21,535 nt of DNA from assembly GCA_017161665.1 (NCBI GenBank), contig JADFCT010000019.1, positions 1-21,535 on the forward strand. The letters are read 5' to 3'. The translations under genes were made by a program, and so were the position numbers. This document shows positions 15,345 through 21,535 of this stretch, piece after piece. This DNA comes from Candidatus Sumerlaeota bacterium (lineage in GTDB: Bacteria > Sumerlaeota > Sumerlaeia > JADFCT01). Below the pieces are notes generated by a model. That model searched no databases. It saw only the letters and a list, made by a program, of their open reading frames with translations, and was not told where the DNA came from. Position 1 is the stretch's first letter. Every line of letters starts with the position of its first letter.

Positions 15345-16364
15345 TCAAGCGTCCGTCCCGGCGACGTCTCCTGCCGTTTCGTTCGCCATTGTTTCCGGCG
15401 ACCGTTCAAAAGAGGTTCCCACCTTGCCACCGCCGCCATTGACCCAGGCGGCGCCGTCCATGACTTTTTTGTTTTCCGGCTTCACTCGCGTCAACACCAG
15501 GTATCCATCGCCCACTCGAACCACCGGCCCCAGGCGCTTGACGTGAGACACAATCATGCCGGGCCCGGGCATTTGGTCCGGTCGTAATGGACTGTCATTG
15601 AAAGAATAATCCGGTTCGGCCTCCAGAATCTGAACCATCTTGCCGTCCAGGACTGAAAACGCGCCCGGACGGGGGCGCATGCCGTGAATCCGGCAAATGA
15701 TGGGTTCAACGCCCTCGCTCCAGTCGATCCGCCCTTCCTCTTTCGAGATCTTGGGCGCATAGGTGGCCAGTTCATCATCCTGTGGCGTGGTCTGGAATCC
15801 GCCATCCCGTTCACAGGCGTCCAGGGATCGGATCAGCGCGTCCGCCCCCAGGACAGACAACATCTGCGCCACCGATTCGCCATCGTCATCGGCCAGGATC
15901 TCGATCTCTTCCTGAAGGATAATCGGCCCGGTGTCCATCCCCGCGTCCAGAGCCATAATCGTCACGCCCGTGCGCAGATCGCCGGCCACGATGGAACGCT
16001 GAACCGGCGCGGCGCCTCGCCAGCGCGGCAAGAGGGACGCGTGGATATTCACGCATCCGTGGGTCGGCGCCGCCAGCACCTCGGGTGGAAGAATCATCCC
16101 ATACGCCACCACCACACACACATCCACATCCAGGGCCGTGAGGGTCTGATGGAAGTCCGTGCCGCGCAATTTGGCCGGCTGCTCAATGGGCAGATGGTGT
16201 TTCAGGGCCAGTTCCTTGACCGGCGACACACGGATCTGTTGGCCTCTTCCGGCGGGGCGATCCGGTTGCGTGACCACCAGAACCACCTCATGATCCGAGT
16301 CGATCAGCCGCTCTAACGCAGGGATCGCAAAATGGGGCGTGCCCATAAAACAGATTCGCATCAT
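15345..16364 (-). CDS. fmt: Methionyl-tRNA formyltransferase
   Basis: Transfers a formyl group from 10-formyl-tetrahydrofolate to initiator Met-tRNA. The protein has 339 residues. MRICFMGTPHFAIPALERL and the basic loop DRPAGRGQQIRVSPVKELA open the catalytic domain. VNIHASLLPRWRGAAPVQ holds N106 and H108, and GMDTGPII holds D144, at the same numbers as the E. coli enzyme. TYAPKISKEEGRIDWS marks the link to the C-terminal tRNA-binding domain (about 210-320). The last 20 or so residues are acidic, Ala/Thr-rich and beyond the usual end. An ATG pair lies at the start; GAGGAGTT about eight bases upstream supports 16364. That ribosome site is part of a terminator-like hairpin (16371-16417). No def gene is adjacent. 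Confidence 0.96.
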   Translation of the reverse strand: MMRICFMGTPHFAIPALERLIDSDHEVVLVVTQPDRPAGRGQQIRVSPVKELALKHHLPIEQPAKLRGTDFHQTLTALDVDVCVVVAYGMILPPEVLAAPTHGCVNIHASLLPRWRGAAPVQRSIVAGDLRTGVTIMALDAGMDTGPIILQEEIEILADDDGESVAQMLSVLGADALIRSLDACERDGGFQTTPQDDELATYAPKISKEEGRIDWSEGVEPIICRIHGMRPRPGAFSVLDGKMVQILEAEPDYSFNDSPLRPDQMPGPGMIVSHVKRLGPVVRVGDGYLVLTRVKPENKKVMDGAAWVNGGGGKVGTSFERSPETMANETAGDVAGTDA

Positions 16365-16366
16365 TC

Positions 16367-16417
16367 AAAAAACTCCTCAACAGTTCCCACATAACTGGGG
16401 GGAACCATAGAGGAGTT
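16367..16417 (-). promoter_or_regulatory. Terminator-like hairpin sequestering the fmt ribosome binding site
   Basis: On the minus strand AACTCCTC (16417-16410) pairs with GAGGAGTT (16378-16371), then a 4x4 internal loop, then GTTCCC/GGGAAC (16405-16400 with 16388-16383) and an 11-base loop. The 3' arm contains the fmt Shine-Dalgarno sequence and runs into six U residues (16372-16367), just before the ATG at 16364. The structure could stop upstream transcripts, hide the ribosome site, or both. Confidence 0.55.
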
Positions 16418-16726
16418 CCTGGGGACAATCTAATGTTTTTTGCGCCACCCGGGCTCACCGTTTGGATGAACGGGGGATCTTGCCAATCATTTGATGAGTT
16501 CGGCCTTCGAATAGGTTGAATTGTCCGTGGGATAACTCAGCCGCATATCGCGAAACAAGCCAAACAGCGTCTCTCTCTCAGTGTCTTCCATGACAAAAGC
16601 ATACGACGTTTAGGCGAAACCAAGGGAATCCTGTGTAAAATCATCCATGAACCTCTGTCGGCAACGCGTCCGATCCGAATGGGCGATATTGAGATTTGAG
16701 CGCGCCCGCCCCAACGCCTCACAAAG
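16418..16726. other. Spacer between cold-shock gene and fmt, no confident gene
   Basis: About 310 bases. A 34-codon minus-strand frame at 16487-16591 is described separately. A short CCGTT/AACGG hairpin lies at about 16459-16474. No strong promoter was found, so fmt may be reached from an upstream start or from a promoter I cannot recognise. Confidence 0.5.
16487..16591 (-). CDS. Possible small protein or gene remnant, 34 codons
   Basis: Reads MEDTERETLFGLFRDMRLSY and ends KAELIK before TGA. The composition looks protein-like (acidic N-terminus, amphipathic middle, regular third positions), but no ribosome site precedes the ATG and I do not recognise the sequence. It could be a remnant of a decayed gene. 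It lies in the fmt leader region. Confidence 0.2.
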   Translation of the reverse strand: MEDTERETLFGLFRDMRLSYPTDNSTYSKAELIK

Positions 16727-16756
16727 TCCTCCGCCCGCTTGTCAACCGGCGGAGGA
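16727..16756 (-). terminator. Hairpin at the end of the cold-shock gene, stop codon in loop
   Basis: Perfect 9-bp stem TCCTCCGCC/GGCGGAGGA with a 12-base loop that contains the TGA (16742-16744). The bases after it on the minus strand are CTTTGTG, only a weak U-run. Confidence 0.6.
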
Positions 16757-16951
16757 TTCCACTTCATTCGCCCGAAGTCCCCGCGGACCGTCGTCCATTT
16801 GAAACGTCACGGTCTGTCCCTCTTTCAAGGTGCGGTAGCCTTCGCCGGTGATCGAGGTATAGTGAACAAACAAATCCTCGCCACCGTCCGTGGGGGTGAT
16901 GAAACCATACCCTTTCGAGTCGTTGAACCACTTTACTGTTCCTTTAGCCAT
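16742..16951 (-). CDS. Cold-shock domain protein, CspA family
   Basis: Single OB-fold nucleic-acid chaperone of 69 residues. MAKGTVKWFNDSKGYGFITP contains RNP1 (KGYGFI); GGEDLFVHYTSI is RNP2; LKEGQTVTFQMDDGPRGLRA completes the fold. The exact length and the three surface aromatics (W9, F10, Y15) fit the family. The ATG at 16951 has AGGGAGGAAG about 12 bases upstream. The upstream frame to 17023 is leader, which contains an inverted repeat at 17041-17066. The stop codon is inside a 9-bp hairpin. It binds RNA or ssDNA in the cytoplasm; induction by cold cannot be read from the sequence. Confidence 0.96.
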   Translation of the reverse strand: MAKGTVKWFNDSKGYGFITPTDGGEDLFVHYTSITGEGYRTLKEGQTVTFQMDDGPRGLRANEVESSAG

Positions 16952-17040
16952 TGCTGCTTTCTTCCTCCCTGAAAATACTGCCGTCGGACAGCGCCGAATC
17001 CGAAAATCCGACCAGGAAAACATCCGAACCCAATAAACCC

Positions 17041-17066
17041 CCTGGGAGTATTCTGATCCTCCCGGG
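17041..17066. terminator. Inverted repeat upstream of the cold-shock gene
   Basis: CCTGGGAG and CTCCCGGG form a 5+3 bp stem with one bulge and a loop of about ten bases. On the plus strand TTGTTTATT follows; on the minus strand GGTTTATT follows. It lies about 90 bases before the Csp start. It may be an attenuator in the Csp leader or a boundary between the divergent genes. Confidence 0.4.
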
Positions 17067-17424
17067 TTGTTTATTCAGGACAAACCCTAAAAATCCCCGC
17101 CCCGCTACGTCAAGGCCAAAATAAGTTAAAGTTTGAATAATATTTTCTTAGTTCATTTTTGGAAAAGCAAAGTACACAAGACACCGCAGACGGTGGATGA
17201 CAGACGGCGCGGCCCAGACAAATGGCCCCAACAGAGAATAAAAAGAACGCAAGCCTTTGATTGAGAGCCAAAACGAGCCCATGGTTGCGCCCAGACGCTT
17301 CAAGACGGCCGTTGGCGCCGTCCACGCAGAGATCCTCTTTTCCTTCTCTGCTTCATGGTTCAAAGAAAAAGATGACCGTAGCCATGCGGATACGGAACCT
17401 GGTGAAATGCTCTATAAGAATCGA
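17067..17424. other. Divergent intergenic region, no gene recognised
   Basis: About 360 bases between the cold-shock gene (minus) and the beta-helix gene (plus). An AT-rich stretch at 17120-17160 is a likely promoter area for the cold-shock gene, but no -35/-10 pair there is convincing. Open frames here lack ribosome sites and protein-like composition. Confidence 0.5.
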
Positions 17425-17453
17425 TTGCCGGCCTTCTCGTTTTGTCGTATGCT
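17425..17453 (+). promoter_or_regulatory. Candidate sigma-70 promoter of the beta-helix enzyme gene
   Basis: TTGCCG (17425-17430), 17-base spacer, TATGCT (17448-17453). It would give a leader of about 80 bases before ATG 17542. Confidence 0.45.
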
Positions 17454-17541
17454 TTCGGCGTCCCTGAAGGGACATGGATTCTCAAACGTGGGCGTCGGAG
17501 CGGGAATGCGCCGTTGCGTCGCTTGGAAGGGATTGTGTGTG

Positions 17542-19866
17542 ATGCAATTAAAAAAGGTGTGGCTGCGATCGGCGGCGGCTTTGATTGGTCTGATGGTGAC
17601 CGGTTTCGCCATGGAGGTGGCGGCCCGCGAGATTCATGTTTCCGTCCGGGGCGCGGATGCGCAGGACGGCTCGGACGCCCGACCGTTGGCGACCATCTCG
17701 GCGGCGGCGCGACGGGCCCAGCCGGGCGACACGATCACGATTCATGAAGGGATTTACCGGGAACGCATCGCGCCGCCGCGCGGGGGGACCTCCGATGCGC
17801 GCCGGATTGTCTATCAGGCCGCGCCGGGCGAAACGGTCGTCCTCAAGGGGTCCGAAATCATCCAAGGCTGGAAAAAGGTGCAAAACGACACCTGGCAGGT
17901 CGTCATTCCCAATACCTTCTTTGGCGACTTTAATCCCTACTCGGATCGGATCCATGGCGACTGGTTCAATCCCCGCGGGCGGGAGCACCACACGGGCGCG
18001 GTCTATCTGGAGGACCACTGGCTGACGGAAGCGCCCAATCTGGAAGACGTATTGCAGCCCGTGGGAGTCACTCCAGCATGGGCGGACGCGGGGGGCGCCC
18101 AATATCTCTTGAACGTGGCCTGGTTGCAGGTGGGGGCGCGTCGGATTCCGAGTGAGGGATTTGCGGCTCAGCGCGGCGTTCAAACGGCCGACTGCTCCGA
18201 GGGCGGCCAGTGCATCGGATGGATTGAGCATGGCGATTGGGTTCGGTATGACAACGTGGATTTTGGCGACGGGACCGAGGAAATGGAGTTTCGGGCCGCT
18301 TCCGTCACGGGGGGCGGACAGATCGAGATTCGCCTGGGCGCGCCGAATGGGGATTTGATTGGTGTGTGCCCGGTGGCCGACACGGGCGATTGGCAGGCGT
18401 GGGCCACTTTCAAAGGAAAAATCAAACCCACCCGTGGCCAACACGCGCTCTGCCTGGTTTTCAAAGGACCGGCGGCGAAGCCGGCGCCGGGTCTGCGGAT
18501 GTGGTTCGCCCGCGTGGATGAATCCAACACAACGCTCTGGGCCCAGTTCAAGGATGTCGATCCCAATCAGGGCCAGGTGGAAATCAATGTCAGGCAAACT
18601 GTCTTTTATCCGGAAAAACCGGGGATCAATTATCTGACCGTTCGCGGCCTGACCATGATGTGCGCCGCCACGCCCTGGGCGCCGCCGACGGCCGAACAGG
18701 TGGGCCTCATCGGAACCCACTGGAGCAAGGGATGGATCATCGAAAATTGTGATGTGCGGTATTCAACCTGCGTGGGCATTACCCTGGGCAAATATGGCGA
18801 TCAATGGGACAACACGTCCGCCAACACCGCCGAGGGCTATGTGAAAACCATCGAACGGGCGCTGGCCAACGGTTGGAACAAAGAGACCATTGGGCATCAT
18901 ATTGTGCGGAATAACCGCATTTCCCATTGCGAGCAGGCGGGATTGGTCGGGAGCCTGGGCGCGGTCTTTTGCTCAATCACCGATAATACCATTCACGACA
19001 TTCACGTTCGGCGTCTCTTCACGGGCGCGGAAATGGGCGGGATTAAACTCCATGCCGCCATCGATACCACCATCGCCCGCAATCACATCTATCGGACCTG
19101 TCGGGGGCTGTGGCTGGACTGGATGGCCCAGGGCACGCGCGTGACGCGGAATCTGTTCCATGATAATTTCGGCGAGGACGTGTTCGTGGAGGTCAACCAT
19201 GGGCCCTTCCTGGTGGACAACAACCTCTTTCTGTCCGGTGTCAATCTGCTGAATTGGTCTCAGGGGGGCGCCTATGCCCACAATCTGTTCGTCGGTCGCA
19301 TGATTTCACAGCCCGAGCCCAACCGCGAAACGCCCTATCATCCAGCCCACACGACCGAGGTGGCTGGGCTGACACATATCACCGGCGGCGATGATCGCTT
19401 TTTCAATAATATTTTTGTGGGCAATGGGACACCCGCCCCGTCCGAAAAAAGAGCGGGGCTTCCGGACATGGGACGCCATGACGGGTATGGACTCTGGCCA
19501 TGGAATTTCAGGAAATTCGAGTCCCTGGCCAGTGGGAATGTCTATCTTCACGGCGCGGTGCGCTATCTCGGGGATAAAGGCTTCTACCTGGCCGACATTA
19601 ACCCCGGTGTCACGTTGACCGAACAGGACGGAGAGTTTTACCTCAGCCTGGATTTAAGCCCCATCCGCGGTCAGGCCCAGACGGCGCCGGTGACGACGGA
19701 AAGCCTCGGCGCAACCCGGATTTCGAAAACGCGGTATGAAAAGGCCGACGGAACGCCCTTGCGCGTCAATGAAGATTATTTCGGCAAGCCGCGCGACACG
19801 GCCCGGCCTACGCCGGGACCATTTGCCACGATCGAAGCCGGACGGATGACTGTCCGAGCGCGATAA
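17542..19866 (+). CDS. Secreted right-handed beta-helix glycosidase-like enzyme with CBM6 (GH141-like)
   Basis: 774 residues. MQLKKVWLRSAAALIGLMVT starts a signal peptide with cleavage near VAA (26-28). REIHVSVRGADAQDGSDARP (29-48) is the DUF1565-type opening of a beta-helix; ATISAAARRAQPGDTITIHE and IYRERIAPPRGG continue it. Residues about 185-326 form an embedded CBM6-like domain (GWIEHGDWVRYDNVDFGDG, RLGAPNGDLIG, GLRMWFARVDE). The helix resumes at LTVRGLTMMCA, with repeated turns such as IENCDVRYS, VRNNRISHCEQAGLVG and ITDNTIHDIH. GLWLDWMAQGTRVTRNLFHD and VFVEVNHGPFLVDNNLFLS are the conserved core; D526 and E550 are candidate catalytic acids. GH141 includes fucosidases and xylanases, so plant-cell-wall pectin or xylan is possible. 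GGAAGG 11 bases before ATG 17542 fixes the start. Confidence 0.8.
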   Translation: MQLKKVWLRSAAALIGLMVTGFAMEVAAREIHVSVRGADAQDGSDARPLATISAAARRAQPGDTITIHEGIYRERIAPPRGGTSDARRIVYQAAPGETVVLKGSEIIQGWKKVQNDTWQVVIPNTFFGDFNPYSDRIHGDWFNPRGREHHTGAVYLEDHWLTEAPNLEDVLQPVGVTPAWADAGGAQYLLNVAWLQVGARRIPSEGFAAQRGVQTADCSEGGQCIGWIEHGDWVRYDNVDFGDGTEEMEFRAASVTGGGQIEIRLGAPNGDLIGVCPVADTGDWQAWATFKGKIKPTRGQHALCLVFKGPAAKPAPGLRMWFARVDESNTTLWAQFKDVDPNQGQVEINVRQTVFYPEKPGINYLTVRGLTMMCAATPWAPPTAEQVGLIGTHWSKGWIIENCDVRYSTCVGITLGKYGDQWDNTSANTAEGYVKTIERALANGWNKETIGHHIVRNNRISHCEQAGLVGSLGAVFCSITDNTIHDIHVRRLFTGAEMGGIKLHAAIDTTIARNHIYRTCRGLWLDWMAQGTRVTRNLFHDNFGEDVFVEVNHGPFLVDNNLFLSGVNLLNWSQGGAYAHNLFVGRMISQPEPNRETPYHPAHTTEVAGLTHITGGDDRFFNNIFVGNGTPAPSEKRAGLPDMGRHDGYGLWPWNFRKFESLASGNVYLHGAVRYLGDKGFYLADINPGVTLTEQDGEFYLSLDLSPIRGQAQTAPVTTESLGATRISKTRYEKADGTPLRVNEDYFGKPRDTARPTPGPFATIEAGRMTVRAR

Positions 19867-19900
19867 GCGCCGCCTCGCGAGAGGGACCGGTTGACCGCAT

Positions 19901-19928
19901 CGCCGTGACGGGCTAGACCGTCACGGCG
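19901..19928. terminator. Shared hairpin between convergent genes, MFS stop codon in loop
   Basis: Perfect 11-bp stem CGCCGTGACGG/CCGTCACGGCG with a 6-base loop that contains the MFS gene's TAG (19913-19915). It also lies 35 bases after the beta-helix gene's stop, so it may end both transcripts. There is no U-tract on either side. Confidence 0.7.
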
Positions 19929-21250
19929 GTTTCCGGCAACGATTCCTGTGGATTTTCCGCTGCGATCGAGCCGATCAATACGCCGAGTGGGATCAACAGC
20001 GTTACCGCCAGAACCATGAGGAAACTGCCGGTCCAGCCGCGCATGACGCTGAAGAAGACCGGCCCCAGAGCGCTGGCGATGACGATGACCGACATATAGA
20101 CGCCGCTGATGGCGCCCAAGTGTTCGCGACCATAAAACCGCGGCCACGTCACGGTGCCGATCACGCCGAACAATCCGCCGGACACGCCATAGCCGAAGGT
20201 AAACAGCGCGCGATACATGGGCGAATACAGGTTCATGGCGCCGATGGTGTAAAGCGTTTGAGCGATCATCATGACCATGAGCATGTACTTCAGCCGGATA
20301 CGATCACTGATCCACCCGCCAAAGAAATTGGCGCAGACAGCGAAATAGGCCGTCGGCAGAAACAGAGCGAATGCGGTGTTGCGATCCAGACCGTTTTCCG
20401 CGCCCAACGCGGCAATATGAAAGGTCAGGGCGGTGATCAGCAACCCCTGAGAACCGACGCCAATACTGAAGACCCAGAAAGGAAAGGTCCGAAGCGCTTC
20501 GCCCCGTGTAAATTCCTTCCGGGTGTCGGGGACCGTTTTGGCGAGCTGACGCAAGCGGTCGGGATCGCGAATGCCATCCATTACCAAGCCACAATCCTCA
20601 GGCCGGTCCCGGTAGATCCACCACCCCGCGGCAGCCACGCCAAAGGCCAGAATCGCAGCCATGTAAAAGCACGCGCCGCGCCAGGTGAACCATTCGACCA
20701 GGTTGTTGAGAAAGATCGGCGAACCATTAAAGCCGAAGGAAACGAAGAGACCGCAAATCCCGGTGGCCAGTCCACGGCGATGATTGAACCACTTGCCAAT
20801 CACGACTTTCGAGACCATGGTCAACGAGCCCTGTCCCATCAGTCGCACCAGCAGGAAGCATAAAGTAATAAACGCAAACGGGATGATCACCGACCCCTCC
20901 GGCGCCCAGGCCTTCACTTGCGTCGAGAGCGCCAGGGCGCACAAGGCCCCGGCCAGTCCCCAGGCGGCCAGCACCACGACCACCCGGGTACCCACGCGGT
21001 CAATGAATTGGCCCACCATGGGCAACAGGGCGCCGCTGGCCAGCGTGCCGATCATGTAAGCCGAACTCAGTTGGATTTCCTTCAGCCCCAAATCCCGCAT
21101 CAGAAATTCGGTAAAGACCCCCATCCCCATGGTCTGTCCCGGAATGCTGGCCAGAATCGCCAGGATGCTGCCGGCCACAATCACCCATCCATAAAAAAAA
21201 GGAAACCGGCGCGGGGAGGTGGGGAAGTCATTCCAATTTATTTTGGCCAC
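19913..21250 (-). CDS. Major facilitator superfamily transporter, OFA/monocarboxylate-like
   Basis: A 445-residue protein with about 12 transmembrane segments. PFFYGWVIVAGSILAILASI starts TM1, as in oxalate/formate antiporter-like and MCT-like carriers. GQFIDRVGTRVVVVLAAWGL is the loop 2-3 MFS motif (G-x-x-x-D-R-x-G-x-R). GKWFNHRRGLATGI is the conserved loop before TM5. FTRGEALRTFPFWVFSIGVG opens the second half and GGWISDRIRLKYML is the repeated loop 8-9 motif. The likely substrate is an organic anion or a sugar acid; it cannot be specified. The start is GTG 21250 with an AGAGAGAG ribosome site about eight bases upstream. It converges on the beta-helix enzyme, so it may import products of polysaccharide breakdown, which is inference. 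Confidence 0.88.
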   Translation of the reverse strand: MAKINWNDFPTSPRRFPFFYGWVIVAGSILAILASIPGQTMGMGVFTEFLMRDLGLKEIQLSSAYMIGTLASGALLPMVGQFIDRVGTRVVVVLAAWGLAGALCALALSTQVKAWAPEGSVIIPFAFITLCFLLVRLMGQGSLTMVSKVVIGKWFNHRRGLATGICGLFVSFGFNGSPIFLNNLVEWFTWRGACFYMAAILAFGVAAAGWWIYRDRPEDCGLVMDGIRDPDRLRQLAKTVPDTRKEFTRGEALRTFPFWVFSIGVGSQGLLITALTFHIAALGAENGLDRNTAFALFLPTAYFAVCANFFGGWISDRIRLKYMLMVMMIAQTLYTIGAMNLYSPMYRALFTFGYGVSGGLFGVIGTVTWPRFYGREHLGAISGVYMSVIVIASALGPVFFSVMRGWTGSFLMVLAVTLLIPLGVLIGSIAAENPQESLPETAVTV

Positions 21251-21305
21251 GAAGACACTCTCTCTTGGAATATGGAATCAGGTCGTTGTGACGTAGCACG
21301 GTCAT

Positions 21306-21333
21306 CTTGCCCATAGGATTTGTCCCGGGCAAG
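21306..21333. promoter_or_regulatory. Inverted repeat upstream of the MFS gene
   Basis: CTTGCCC/GGGCAAG, 7-bp perfect arms, 14-base loop, about 55 bases before the MFS start codon. It could be an operator or a leader hairpin. Confidence 0.35.
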
Positions 21334-21371
21334 CCGTCGGCGCCGGCGCGCCATGGGTCCGCCAAATGTGA

Positions 21372-21405
21372 GAAATGCCGCGACGTTTTCGGGTCGCGGC
21401 ATTTC
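21372..21405 (-). terminator. Strong hairpin downstream of the right-edge gene
   Basis: Perfect 13-bp stem GAAATGCCGCGAC/GTCGCGGCATTTC with an 8-base loop. It is the most stable hairpin in the window and lies 44 bases past the TAA of the edge gene, ahead of the MFS gene. No U-tract follows on the minus strand. Confidence 0.7.
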
Positions 21406-21425
21406 CGGATGGTCTCTTCACAGGA

Positions 21426-21440
21426 TCCCCCGAAGGGGGG
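21426..21440 (-). terminator. UUCG-tetraloop hairpin after the right-edge gene
   Basis: On the minus strand CCCCC(C)UUCGGGGG forms a short, very stable stem closed by a UUCG tetraloop. It lies 10 bases after the TAA, in tandem with the 13-bp hairpin. Confidence 0.55.
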
Positions 21441-21449
21441 CTTCCCGCG

Positions 21450-21535
21450 TTATTCGGTGGAAGCCTTCACGGAGCCGTCCTGGTTCAGGAGGTCATAGGG
21501 GGAGAACCGGGGGGAGACGACATTGACCACGCCCG
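21450..21535 (-). CDS. 3' end of an unidentified gene cut by the window edge
   Basis: Twenty-seven codons end at TAA (21450-21452), reading GVVNVVSPRFSPYDLLNQDG and then SVKASTE. The codon third positions are strongly G/C, as in the neighbours, and two hairpins follow, so it is a genuine gene end. I do not recognise the family from this tail. Confidence 0.65.
   Translation of the reverse strand, partial: GVVNVVSPRFSPYDLLNQDGSVKASTE

Noticed and set aside
17257..17541. Upstream extension of the beta-helix gene by 95 codons
   Set aside because: It would place 95 residues before a clear signal peptide, and a promoter and ribosome site lie within it.

Overview
This is a GC-rich bacterial window with 13 confidently bounded complete protein genes and two genes cut by the window edges. 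I see no rRNA, tRNA or CRISPR array. The lineage cannot be fixed from the sequence. A secreted beta-helix glycosidase-like enzyme with an embedded CBM6, a sugar ABC operon with a GH43 enzyme, IS200-like REP transposases with long palindromic repeats, and an orphan CARF protein would fit a polysaccharide-degrading member of the Planctomycetes-Verrucomicrobia-Lentisphaerae group or a related candidate phylum such as Hydrogenedentota. That placement is inference.

Layout. Positions 1-4931 (minus strand) hold a sugar-uptake operon read right to left: lipoprotein binding protein, two-domain ATPase, permease, then the start of a GH43 glycosidase. A REP-associated transposase with nested inverted repeats sits between the binding protein and the ATPase. 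Positions 5058-9375 (minus) hold a RecD2-type helicase overlapping a large GH57-like protein. Positions 9624-12990 (plus) hold a Nif3-family metal protein, a coiled-coil C4 zinc-ribbon protein and a DUF401-like membrane permease. Positions 13006-14717 (minus) hold RuvX and an overlapping CARF-domain protein of the Cas02710 type. Positions 14766-15344 are a non-coding patch with several repeat families, including a third copy of the transposase repeat. Positions 15345-16951 (minus) hold fmt and a cold-shock protein. Positions 17542-19866 (plus) encode the secreted beta-helix enzyme, which converges on an MFS transporter (19913-21250, minus). The right edge holds the 3' end of an unidentified minus-strand gene with two hairpins behind it.

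How the parts connect. The ABC operon, GH43, beta-helix enzyme and MFS transporter together suggest plant or algal glycan breakdown and uptake. RecD2, RuvX, fmt, Nif3 and Csp are housekeeping genes. The most unusual items are: (1) the CARF protein translationally coupled to RuvX without any CRISPR in view; (2) a recurring 3'-end architecture in which the stop codon lies in the loop of a perfect 7-11 bp hairpin that lacks a U-tract (four genes); (3) the REP transposase with a symmetrical two-tier repeat frame and a distant orphan copy; (4) the divergent GH57-like protein overlapping recD2; and (5) a terminator-like hairpin that contains the fmt ribosome binding site.
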